A DNA stretch of 64,000 nucleotides, from the NCBI GenBank assembly GCA_033439685.1, contig JAUEDM010000002.1:6138001-6202000 (forward strand), read 5' to 3'. Below, piece after piece: positions 1 to 10,778 of the stretch. The position numbers were made by a program, and so were the translations under genes. Below the pieces are notes generated by a model. The model worked only from the letters and a program-made list of their open reading frames with translations, made no database searches and had not been told where the DNA came from. Within the stretch, counting starts at the first letter, position 1; every line of letters begins with the position of its first letter. Origin of the DNA: Apodospora peruviana (taxonomy: Eukaryota; Ascomycota; Sordariomycetes; Sordariales; Lasiosphaeriaceae).

Positions 1-82
1 TGAGTCCGATAAGCCGACAAGGAGCTTCCCCCCGCTGACGTCCACGACTTGCCCTGTGGCTACCGGCACACGTGCGGCAATA
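1..82 (-). CDS. possible last exon(s) of a gene leaving the left edge
   Basis: On the minus strand an open frame runs from a plausible acceptor (CTGCAG ending at 83) to the window edge. It reads roughly ARVPVATGQVVDVSGG followed by KLLVGLSDS. The TGQVVDVSGG string resembles the C-terminal end of short-chain dehydrogenases, but 27 codons are too few to assign a family. The rest of the gene would lie left of the window. The frame could also be chance. Confidence 0.25.
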
Positions 83-1041
83 CTGCAGCACCGAAGGTAC
101 AAGCCACAACTCCGCAATTGTATTGGCCTGATGCTCTGACAATATTCTTATTTCATCAACAACACTTTCCTTTTTCCTCTCCAGAACTCCCAAAATTAGC
201 ACCGAGCAACGCTTGTACGTTTTCTGAAGACTTTGACCGAGGAGGAAAGGTCGAGGCTATTGACCCTGCAGTGGAGGCGCGTTCGGGCCCGGGAGCGCTG
301 GCAGGCCGTCCCCTAACTGCCCTAACCCGTCCAAGCTGGGAAATGCCCCGCGCGCTCGGGGGCTTCGGGGCGGTTTCACCAACTACAAATTTCCAGCTAT
401 CACGACGGGACGGACGGGCGGCATCCTGCCTTGGAAAAAGTTCGTATAAAGAATCATCCCTAATGGGTAGTGCGGCCGTATATGCTTGGCACTTGAATAA
501 TGGCAGGCTTTCAACAACAGGAAGATTTACTCCGCAAGCCTACAACAACCTCAAGGGTCACTTCTCCAGACGGAAGTTCGTTCTCCTCTCTCAGCCATTC
601 CTTTAGAGCAGCCCATAGATGCCAAGTTGACACCAGGCTTTATGTAAATTAAATTGTCAAATAGGAGAGAATTTAATAGAGCAAACCATACAAACTCCAT
701 CGGACTGATGCTATCAAGTTCCTTTCATGGAAAAGGTCTGGACGAGCCAGAGTCCAAATTGGATAAAGCGTTTTGAAGACATCGGTGAGATGAAACGATC
801 GACGCTGGGAATTTAAGCTTTGTGGATCCTCCCCACAGCACCCCAGCTTTTCGGTTGGGCAGTCCCGGGCCTGGGCCGAGTCAAGGGTCTCGGAAGAACT
901 TGCCTCCTGATTCCGGTGAGTCAGGCACCGTTCAGGGTTCAATGGACAACCATCCCACTTCGCTTCAGCAAATACCCCTCCATCTCAAGTTTCGAGACCA
1001 CCCCCACCAAAAAGATCACATATCGAGTGACTCCTTTCGCC
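83..1041. other. intergenic, upstream of tyrosyl-tRNA synthetase
   Basis: No convincing gene is visible. A 185-codon open frame at 49-606 (+) has no recognisable motif, no signal peptide and an unremarkable composition, so I read it as chance. The last few hundred bases should hold the promoter and 5' leader of the synthetase gene. Confidence 0.5.
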
Positions 1042-2370
1042 ATGGACGACGCCGCGAAGCAAAGGTTTACGCTCATTAGCGAAAACCTCGCCGAGTTTCT
1101 TAACCCCGAGATCATTGAGGCCATCTTGGCCGAGGGCCGGAACCCGAACATTTACTGGGGTATTTAGCGTGCCATTTGTCTGTCCAGTGTGCTCGCCTTT
1201 GCGACCCATCGCTCACCCTTTTTTCTCTGCGACACAGGAACTGCCACGACCGGCAAACCTCATTGTGGTTACTTCGTCCCCGCCGTCAAGATCGCCCAGC
1301 TTCTCGCCGCCGGCTGCGATGTCACTATCCTGCTAGCCGATATCCATGGCTTCCTCGACAACCTCAAGGCCCCGCTCGAGCTGGTCGCGAGTCGCGCCGA
1401 GTACTACCGCTGGATCATCAAGGCAATGCTCGAGTCTGTCGGAGTCAAAACCGACAAACTAAAATTCGTTCTCGGCAGCTCGTACCAAAAGGGCCCCGAG
1501 TATGTCATGGACGTCTACCGGCTCGCGTCGCTAGTTTCCGAGCACGACGCCAAGAAGGCAGGAGCAGAGGTTGTCAAGCAGACGGGAAATGCGCCATTGA
1601 GTGGTCTCCTCTACCCGATTCTCCAGGTACTTGACGAGGAACACTTGAACTGCGATGCGCAGTTCGGAGGCGTCGACCAGAGAAAGCTGTTCACGGCTGC
1701 CAAGGAGTGGCTGCCCAAGATTGGCTACCGGCAACGCGCACATCTTATGAACCCGATGGTTCCTGGACTGCAGGGTAGCAAGATGAGCTCGAGCGACGAG
1801 GACAGCAAGATCGATCTCCTCGATGCGCCCGAGGCCGTAGCCAAGAAGGTCCGCAAGGCCGAAGCCATTCCCAAAGTCCCCGAGGGCAACGGCATGCTCG
1901 CGCTGGCGGAGTACGTTCTACTACCGGTGTCTGCTCTCAAGAGCGAGGACGGCAAAAAGGCAGAGCTCAAGATTGAACGCCCAGACGGGCAGGAGCCTTT
2001 GGTCTACACGGATATCAAGCAGATGAACGAGGATTACCGGAATGATGTCGTATGTAACATATGGAGTGGTGTTTGATGACGGATAGATACTGACCTCTTC
2101 TACTAGTTAACACCGCAATTGCTCAAGGCTTGCGTCTCAGAAGGCCTCAATAAGCTCATGAAGCCTATTCGGGAGGCGTTCGAGGCGTCCAAGGAGTGGC
2201 AAGATATCACCCTAAAGGCTTACCCGCCTCCGCCGAAGAAGCAGAAGAAGGTCAAGGACAAGGGATCTCGTTACCCCGGCGCTGCCCCTGCCAAGAATGG
2301 AGAAGCTGTGCCGACCGAAGCAGCGGCCCAACCCGAACAAGCGATGGGGAAGGATCTTCCCGTCCGGTAA
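1042..2370 (+). CDS. TYS1: tyrosyl-tRNA synthetase, cytosolic (class Ic)
   Basis: Charges tRNA-Tyr with tyrosine for cytosolic translation. Three exons, 1042-1159, 1238-2049 and 2107-2370, join in phase across two GT-AG introns to give 397 residues, close to the yeast enzyme's size. The eukaryotic/archaeal form of the HIGH signature is visible around residue 45 (TGKPHCGYF), and the KMSKS loop (SKMSSSDEDSK) near residue 220. The Rossmann-fold tyrosine site segment ILLADIHGFLDN lies between them. The C-terminus carries a lysine-rich tail (PPPPKKQKKVKDK) typical of fungal enzymes. The start ATG follows CACTCCTTTCGCC and is the first one in frame with the conserved N-terminal helix. All exons are intact. 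Archaeal-like sequence and lack of a targeting peptide argue against the mitochondrial isozyme. This housekeeping gene is convergent with the next gene. Confidence 0.95.
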
Positions 2371-2686
2371 AGAGTGGGAACTGACAGAGGTGGTTGTCTG
2401 GACAAGACCATTTACTGTGACAATGCGGTCCCGAACCTTCGGGTTTAGGCCTTCCGCCTACCATATCCAGAATTTGCAAGCGTGCATGTTGAATGATATC
2501 CGATGTGCGACGTCATGAAGTTGCGGATATAGCGCATACAGGCCGTTTCGGCTGGAAGGTTTTCGCAAAAAAAAAGAATGCGGACCGATGAGATCCCCGT
2601 TACACTTGTAGGCAGCAACAATCTTGTTTCCGGTGTCTCCTCTGTCCCCCGTTTTTTTACATTCGTACCGATGATCGTTGATGTTA
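2371..2686. other. convergent intergenic spacer
   Basis: A 316-bp stretch between two convergent stop codons. It should hold both 3' untranslated regions. No gene or structured repeat is seen. Confidence 0.6.
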
Positions 2687-4497
2687 TCACATGAACTTGT
2701 GCAAGTGATCCCACTCCACCTGCTTAGAACTCGTTCTGGGATCATCTCGCACAATCAACACCCTGCCCTTCCACGCGAACCAAACAGTAAAAGCTAAATT
2801 GACCAAGAACGCGACGACGATCAGGACAAGCAAAACGCTCGCGAGCACGCGAAAAAAGGACGAACCCAGCTCGACGCTAAACTGGAGACTAGACAGGCCT
2901 AGTGCTGCCACAGGAAGAAGGATTCCGTGCCAGCTCATGGTCCATTGTAAGTTTCGAAGACATGCGGTGTAGATGAGGGTGATCAGGGCCAGGAGGAATG
3001 TGAGCGAAGCCATGCCGAAGAGGAGTAAGGCAAAGAGGATGCAGGGCACGCTTATTAGGGTTGGAGTGGTGTTTGTTAGGAATGCTGCTCCATTGGTGGG
3101 AGGAGTACTAGGGGAGTTGCCGTTGCCGGGGATGGTGGAGAGGGCTGTTCCTAGGAGTTGGAGGGATGCCGCTGACATTGATAGTGCGCCTACGAGGTAG
3201 AATTGTGTACATATAAGTTGGCTTGGGTTGCTCTGGTGAGTATGAATGCTATGTGTTATTGCAAGGGGGGTGGTGAGTTGGTGGATCAGGATGATAGGGT
3301 AGAGGATGAGAGACATGAACAGCGCTGCACCGATGGCGCAGAGGGCGAATATTATGACTGGGACGGTTGCCAGTTTTGGGGGTGATAAGCCTGTTGTTGT
3401 TGCAGTAGCGGATAGGAGATTTGAGACGATCAGGGCGCCGATGAATGCGACAAAGGCGAGTGCCATTGGAGGGAAGACAGTTGATGGCGGTAGTATTTTC
3501 TGTTTGGGTTGTTGGTCTGGGGGCGAGGAGAGAAGTGGTACGGCGAGGATGACGAGAGTCGTCACGACCGTCCAGGCGGCACCTATCCACCAGGCTGTGT
3601 ATGCTAGATGGCTGACCGTCCTGGCTGTTTGTGAGTGCTGGCCTAGTTCTGGGGCAATGACGGCTGCGAAGGCGACGAGGGTCATCCAGACCAGCGGCCA
3701 TGCGGCTAGATAGCCAAGATCGTCATCAGTTTCGTCAGTGTTGTTATCGTGATCTGGTTGTTGGCTGGAGACATGGAACAGCTCGGCGCCAGCTTGGCGA
3801 CGGAACCAGATCAAACGGAGAAGGAATATTAGAGAGAATATGATAAACAGAACGAGGTCGATGAAGAAGAAGACGGTGGAAGTTGTTTGGAGGGCTTTTT
3901 GGCCGCTGAATTCTCGGGAAGAGGGGGAGGAAGGCCAGGTTGACTGTCGTGTCCTGGTGCTGTTGTCGTTGGTGTCGGTGTTGGAGGTGGTGGAATGCAC
4001 CAAGTCGGAGGGGAGCAGGACGTGGAGGAGGATCTGGCGGAGCAAGAGGCCGATGATGCCTGCGTTCAGGGGTATCGTGAACCTAGCAATGGAGGTGGAC
4101 GACAACTTTGTTAGTGCAACGCTTTAGAAATGGGGTTGGTATAACAACGGTACCATGTAGGACCAAAGTCTTGCACCAGCGCCCGGAATGCGCTCCTCCT
4201 CTTATTAGTCTCTTTCGGCGGCCGCCGCCTCAGGCTATGTTGCCTCTCGACGTCAGCGGGGACCTCGGCATCGTTGATTGGTGTCGTTGCCGTTGAACTG
4301 CCCAGGTGACCCTCGATGGCGGTAGCAGGTCGTCCTCCGCCAGTCAGAATCCTTCTAAAGCTGGACGACGGGCTAGCAGACGGAGATATGCCAAAGAACT
4401 CGAATATCTTGGAGCTCGGTCGGTTGACAGTTTCGATGTAGACCGCGTCGCGTCTGCTGAGGGCGAGCATTGCTTCTTCTGTACGGACTGGGTGCAA
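2687..4497 (-). CDS. TDT/SLAC1-family transporter (malate/sulfite-type anion carrier)
   Basis: Predicted plasma-membrane anion or dicarboxylate carrier of the tellurite-resistance/dicarboxylate transporter superfamily (yeast Ssu1, S. pombe Mae1, plant SLAC1). Exon 1 (4497-4154) and exon 2 (4082-2687) join across a 71-bp intron with a clear CACTAAC branch point, giving about 579 residues. The junction creates FGPTWFTIPLNAGIIGLLL, which matches the family's first-helix WF...TG pattern. About ten hydrophobic helices follow. The last pair (WHGILLPVAALGLSSLQFS, then SSFFRVLASVLLVLIVVAF) resembles the conserved C-terminal WWG..FP...L / FF.VL motif. The N-terminal ~110 residues are hydrophilic and unusual for the family, so the start could lie further downstream. 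The intron was inferred from phase, branch point and restored motif. Substrate cannot be told from sequence. Confidence 0.72.
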
Positions 4498-5103
4498 AGA
4501 ATGTACTTGGAGCCAAAGGAATCAACACTTGAGGGTGGGCTACCGATGAGTTCATGATCAAGATTGTTTATTTATGGCTGTCGGCTACCTAGGTGATACC
4601 GTGTCTTGCCCTGTGAAATGTACTCCACGTTGGCACGTCACAGTGAGTGAAGAGTTGCGAACGGTTGAGAGTGATCTCATTCATCCTCATGTTTCTTCCG
4701 TCACAGCAAACCCCTGAACACAGGAAGCGGTCCGTCCATATTGTGGGTCTGTACCAAAAGGTGCAACAATATGTGTGCTATTTATTGTTGTTGACTATCT
4801 ACGATTTGGTTATCGGCGAGTTCTATGATCTATCTAGCAATGACATGTACAATCTCACGGCATACAAACCGAGCCGGGCAACCCACTACCCTACCATCCA
4901 GAAACATTTCCCCCTTTCAGAGATCCCTCGCGAACGCATATACTGACCCAGTTACCGTTGCTCAACAATTTCCCAGCCAAGTATTACCCCTGAAAGAAAC
5001 AAACTCCCACCCCCCAATCTCAGTTCCCCTATTCCCGTCCTAGTTACTCTCAATCCCGTTTCCCTACCTACCCATCTCCATAGCTGTCCCATATCCAGCC
5101 TAA
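4498..5103. other. intergenic
   Basis: About 600 bp between the divergent promoter side of the transporter and the 3' end of the kinase-HET locus. It contains one copy of the CCTAGG motif at 4588-4593 and AT-rich sequence. No gene is seen. Confidence 0.5.
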
Positions 5104-5856
5104 TTAGTGAATAGTAACCCTCACCGACCTCCCACCGGGGACAATACATCGGCCAGGCAAATATCCCGCCCCAACCCGCTCATACAGTTCCTTACCACCT
5201 TCCATCGGCCTCACAATCAACACATAATGCGTCAGCCCCGACTGGTCCCTCCGCCCCCTCCGTCTCTTCAGATCCTGCTGCTGTCTCCCCAAAACGACGC
5301 ACATTGTCCGTCCACTCCTCTCTCCCTCCCCACAATCAAAAACAATCTTGCGCTTGTCGCCCGCCGCCGCTAGCGTCAAATCGTACTCTTTGGCGTCAGC
5401 AACCAATCCAACCTCATCCACACCCCCGTTTGTCCCTGACCAGGGACTCTCAACATCCTCCCAATCCACACTGCCAAACGAACCCCCATTGCCGATATAA
5501 TCGACCCCACCCTCGTAAGCCATCCACGACCAGCTCGGCGGCTTATCGGATGGAACTTGAAAAGAGATAGGTTTGAGTGAGTCAAAGTCAGAGCCGCGGC
5601 ACCACAGCAGACTGCGGCGGAGGAGCCCCTTGCGGTGGCTGTCGTCGAAGATACCGAATTCGCCGCGGCAGCCGAGCGCGGACAGTAATCTGTTCTCGAG
5701 GCCGGCGATGGCCATTGGCCTGTCGGTCGGGTGGGTCATGTCGAGGCGCGAGTATTGTCAATACAAATCCTGGTAGCGGAGGATCTTTTCGCCTAGGGAG
5801 GCGGGTTTGATTGAGTCTGGGAAGTTGGGGTCTGCCAGGAATTTGGCTAGTTCGCT

Positions 5857-5900
<44 letters not shown>

Positions 5901-8900
5901 AGATCAAATTAGTATAGCTGAAGGGGGAATAGGTAAGGTACCTAGATCATGGGTATCAGGAGAGAAAGGGGATGTGGGCTTACTTGTTCATCTTGGTCAT
6001 AGTCTCGCAGTGCACGCCCTGCCCACACTCAAAGTACGTCTGCTCCTCGGCGAAGAAGACGGTCCGGTGGGCGAGGGCGTGCTCCTGCAGCACCCACGCC
6101 CGTTTGTTGAGAGGGCCGCGCAGAACATGTCCCTGGAAATCGTCGATCGTCTCGCAGATGTAGAACGGTGCGTCGGTACCTTTGGCGACAAGGGTGACCG
6201 AGTCTCTGGAATTCCTGCGGGGGTTCAGAAACCCGGCATAGTGGTTGTCCGCCCGAACGCTGGCCAGCACGCAGCTGGCGCCGCTGTAGACCTGCTCCAT
6301 GCGCTTCACCTCCTGGCTGGTGTCGCCGCCAGGCCCTTGGATGATGCACAGCAAGTCGATCCACAGGTACCGGAACCCCATGGCGCGGGTGGCGACGACG
6401 GCGTCCCGGAACGTGGCTGGAAGGTCGTTCATCTTGACTCCCTGGCGGATGTGACTGTCGACGTTGTCGACTTTGGTCGAGAAATGTAGTTTTCTGTCTT
6501 GCCCCCACTGGTGTGATAGGGCGAGCCACTCCCCCTTGTCGTCGACATCAGGCCCTGTTGTCTCCTTGAGATAAACGACGTCGTCGCCCGTCTTGCCCAC
6601 GTCGATTACCCGCGTGGGGAGTTCCTTTGGCTCTGTATCGGCAAGCTTGCAGCCCGGGTGGTTCTCGTTGCAGTCGTGCAGCCAGTGTCGGATGACTTCG
6701 AAGTGCGACTCGTTGCTGGCCTCCGAGGGGAGCTTGGGGAAGCCGATGCGGATGACCTGATCATCAGCTTGGGTTTTCAGCTTGGGACTGCGGAAAATCG
6801 ACAGCGTGTGCGCGCTTGTGCCGTTTACCTTGAGCAGGGAGCCCTCGCGCTTGAACAGAACGTTGGGGTGCTTGGTCGCGCTGCCGGAGTGTTCGTATGT
6901 CCGCCAGAACAGCCCGCACAAGTCACAGCTGGCCTTGTTCCCCTCGAGGTAATCCACTGTGTATGATTTTGTCGTAGGCTGCGCTCCAGATGTTGTCCCG
7001 AAACTCTTGGCATGGGGCACACAGGTTCTGCGAAGGCTGAGTCTTGGGGAAAGCGAGCTCTCGAGAGTTGGAGCTCTTCTCGATGGCGGAGAACACCTTG
7101 ATGGCAAACTCGTTGTCGGCTTGAATGTCCCACTCGTCATCGAGTCGGGTCTTGCCGTAGTCAGTTCGTGGCTTCTGAGGAACAGCAAGACTCAAGGTAC
7201 TGCCTCGCGTGGATGATGGCAGGATATGCGCCCGACTTTCTCCCACCGAGCCATTGTTGTCTTCTGTCCTGGACTGGGTTTCGGACAACAACAGGTCGCT
7301 GCATGGGTTCGGCTGCTGTTTGAAACAAAAGCTCACGTCAGCTTCACAGCGCCTGAGGATCTCCTCCATCCGATCCTTGACTAGGTCGGACGTCCCTCGC
7401 TGCGGCTCTGTTGTCTCGTGTTGCCAGTGTGCAGAGATGGGTTTGGTCGGCTCGTCTCGCTGGGGACTCGGAGATGAACCCTGGCCCGCAGGCTCATGGA
7501 CCTCAATTTTAGGGACGACGCTCTCGCCCAGCTCGGATATAGGACTGGGACTGGGCGTGGGATCAGGGTTCGGTCGGTCGGGTGTTCTTGGTCTTCTACC
7601 TGAATCCAGGATGTGAGCCTCCGACATGCTCCTCGACGGTGCCTTCGGGCCTGGCGGCAACTTGACCACAAGAAGACGGGTTTTGACGAGCTCTAGAAGC
7701 TCGCCCAGTGCTGTCGTCCCTTTCTGGCACGCTGAGTCCTTGGCCATGTGCTTCATCCAACGCACCACCACGTCGTGTACTCTAGCCACCGTCCTCCGCC
7801 GATTATGAGGAGCTGTTCCCACCTGATAAAAGGGTAAGACTTGGTGGGATTCCGTCTGCAGACTGTCGTTGAACCTCCTGAGACCCTCGGGTCCGTACAT
7901 GAGCCAGACGATGAACTCGAGCGTGACACAGCCCATGGCCCAGACATCGGAGAGCCGGGATCGATTTGCCTCCAGCTTGCCCCCTGAGTCTGGCGCGGGC
8001 AGAGTCGTCACCCCCTCACCTGTTTCCGACTCGGGAGGCTCGTAGCGCCTGGTACCAAATTCGGCGGAAGTCTTGTTGGTGCGGTGTTCGGTGTTGATGA
8101 CATGACCCTTGGCAAGCCCCCAGTCGGCGACCTTTAGCGTCCCCAGTGCGCCCTCGCCCTCGCGCTGGCCCTTGAACCAGAGTATGTTCTCGAGCTTCAA
8201 GTCACCATGCCGGTAATTCTTTCCATCTGGTTGATAAGGCTTGCCGTTCGTTGCTGGATAGTGGGCGCCGGAGAGCGCATCCAAGAGACCGTGTAGTTGT
8301 ACAACCGCTGCCTTGACCAGCGCAGGCGTCAACTCCGGGCGAGGATATTCCCGCCACAGTGTCCGTAGGGTACCGCCATCGGCCCACTCAAACATGAGAC
8401 AGTAGTCTTCGTCCCCCGCGCTCTTGTTTGTCCGATGGAAGGCAGTCAAGAAGCGGATGATGTGTTTTTTGCCCAGCTGGTTCATCTCATCCAGGGTCTT
8501 TGCCTCTGCCTCCCAGTTTGTCACCATTTTGTTGCGAGACTGGTTCTTGAGCCTCTTGACGGCGACATATATAGGGCCGGTTGCGGGCTGTGTAAACCAT
8601 GTCAGTCTTGGGCTACATTCAAGTTATATATTTTTTTTTATCTGGGATTGCAATAGCTTACCGGTCTCCCCGGGTTATCCAGGTAATCTGGATGAATTTC
8701 GCATTTGTATACATGGCTAAACGTTCCCGAGGTGCTGATGTCGTCCTTTTGTTCCTTCATTGTGAAGGGCAGGATGCAGCTGGGCGCTAAATCTCGGTGG
8801 GTGGCTTTGGTGGTGGATAGGACAGGTACCAAGTATTTCCACTGGTTATCGAGGATCTTGGAGATGTGGGTATTGCTCCAGGTCTTTTTCTTTGATTTCC

Positions 8901-9356
8901 CATTGAGGCATTTAAAAACAGTTCGATCAATGGGTAGATTGTCGTCCGAGAGTCCATGCTGTTTGAAATTCCACATGGCCTTTTGGAGTTCATCACCGCG
9001 CATGCTAGCCTCGTACGCGCAAATGAGAAACATCTTGGTTGCCCTGTTGGGGATATACTTGACTAGCTCCTCCGTTTCTTTTGCGCTATCCTCTCTCTTC
9101 TTGGCATTCGTCCGACTTCCTCGGAGGCGCAGAGGAGAAAAAAGCTCCGGATGGACGTCAGCGGTTTCAGTGTTTCTACATCCCTCTGAAGTTCCTCCCG
9201 GATGTCCGTGGGTGTGAGTATGGTGTCGATGAGCCCTTTGGGCAAGAACTTTTGGTCTCCATTGTATCGGCTGCGAACATCGCACCTCGCGATTGCATTA
9301 ATCCACTCTGGATCAAGTTCTCTGTCGTTGTCGTCGCTGCTCACATCGTCTGCCAT
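5104..9356 (-). pseudogene. protein kinase-HET domain fusion, disrupted
   Basis: A single locus encodes, from the N-terminus, a module with DQKFLPKGLIDTIL (start 9356), a protein kinase domain (TSGTFSHVYK loop, VAVKRL lysine, HGDLKLENILWF catalytic loop, ADWGLAKG in place of DFG, RRYEPPE), a proline/serine-rich linker, and a HET domain (LCAPCQEF and CDLCGLFW cysteine pairs, LALSHQWG, RYLWIDLLCIIQ, WVLQEHALAHR, YSRLDMTHPTDRP). Two good introns join in phase: 8661-8588 and 5983-5855. The reading frame is broken three times: a frame change at the T6 run near 9138-9143, another at an A4 run (6967-6970) inside the HET N-terminus, and an in-frame TGA at 5758-5760 where related proteins normally have Trp. 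The T6 break might instead be a weak intron, but the other two have no splice explanation. Such fusions are known or suspected heterokaryon-incompatibility regulators. Sequencing error in homopolymers is the main alternative for two of the three lesions. Confidence 0.68.
5858..5898. repeat. (T)41 homopolymer
   Basis: An uninterrupted run of 41 T on the plus strand. It lies inside the last intron of the kinase-HET locus. On the coding strand it is a poly-A tract between the TACTAAT branch point and the CAG acceptor. Confidence 0.97.
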
Positions 9357-10778
9357 GTTGGGACGAAACGGAGAGTGACCGCCGGTAGCGATCACTGGGG
9401 AGGTTGACAGCTGCGAAGAAGAAATTTGTCAAACACAGAAGCTGAGTGGCGGAGATAACCTCAAACCATGGATAATAAATGGTGAGAAAACAACTTTGAA
9501 AATTTGTGGTGCCAGTCCCAGTACTAATAGTACAAACTATAAGGCACCTAGACAAGCTGATGATGCTGTTGGTTATTTCACGTCCCAAGTCCAAAATCTC
9601 AGCCCGCGGCCATCGGCCCACCGCCGTAGACCTTGGTTCGGCACAGCTATCCATGAAGGCGAAGACTAAGAGGGCTCTGTCAAATAGGTAGGGCAGACAG
9701 AATCATCTAAGCCCCGTTGATGATATTTACACATCGGCCGAGTCTCCCCGATACTGTTGGTAGCCGCACATGCAGCCATCAGTTATCGGATTGCCGAATC
9801 AGCTTTTGCAGGGCATCTGCCCTCCCGTTGCATCATGATACGGGAGAAGGCAGCCCTGGGTGGCGACCTGCATGAGTTGTCGTCTCAGGTTTTCATTAAT
9901 TGGTAACCAGTTAGGGTACCGAAATGCAAGTCATCAATCAGCCTCTCCTTCGTATGCCAAACATAACACAGCCACAGCGGGAAAGCAGCTTGCATGCTTG
10001 TCACCAAATGAAACAGGCATTTCTGTACAGTTCTTGGCGGCCCCGATGATCAACTGCGAACCACGGTAGATACTGCCTATCAACCTGATCGGCATATACC
10101 CCAGCGTGCCCAGGTAGAAGCTCATGTACGTACTGTCATGAATCTACAGAAGCCGTCCATACGGCCATTTTGAATAACAACGAATTTGTGGCTTTCGTGG
10201 CGGCTCGAAGCCCCCCGAATTTAGTTGGGGACAAACTAGGATTTCAATACCTGACAATCGTGAGAACGTCTCGACCAGACACTTTTAGAGGCGGTACGTT
10301 CGATGGGTTTTCCTCTGAAATGGATGCATGTGGTCAACGTGTTGGTGTGCAGAGCCTGACAACTGAGACCAATTGATTCCTGACGCCGAACATTGAGAGC
10401 CTGAGCTCCCGATATCCGGTATAAACCTCATTCACACGGTGGCACAGTTGGAGGGGCCCCTGCATATGTGTTGGCCTCAGGACAAGCCCCGGCGGCAACA
10501 GCAGCGGTACAGAATTGCCAGTATCCGGATTGACAACCAACTGCATAAACTACCCCGGGCTGCCGTGGTGCTTTTGATAATCTACTTGTCCAGGTCTGAA
10601 GGTAAGGTAATTGGAGGTTTCCTTAATTACAAGGTTACCTACCTACCAACCTAGGCAGCCAGCATCCCAACGGAACATGATCGAGCAGATCGAGCCTCGT
10701 GCCGTGTAAAGTACCACGGTGAGTGTTTGCCTTACACCATGTGTTATTCCTCGCCATCTCAATCAATGTCGAGTCCCC
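9357..10778. other. intergenic between two kinase loci
   Basis: A 1.4-kb region between the divergently arranged kinase loci, presumably with both promoters. Open frames in it are short and motif-free. It contains the CCTACCTACCAACCTAGG cluster near 10636-10653, one of many copies of this motif in the window's spacers. Confidence 0.5.

Noticed and set aside
49..606. 185-codon open frame at the left end
   Set aside because: No motif, no signal peptide, no splice context; composition fits a chance frame in GC-rich DNA.
5974..6489. 171-codon plus-strand frame opposite the HET domain
   Set aside because: Antisense shadow of the conserved HET coding sequence.
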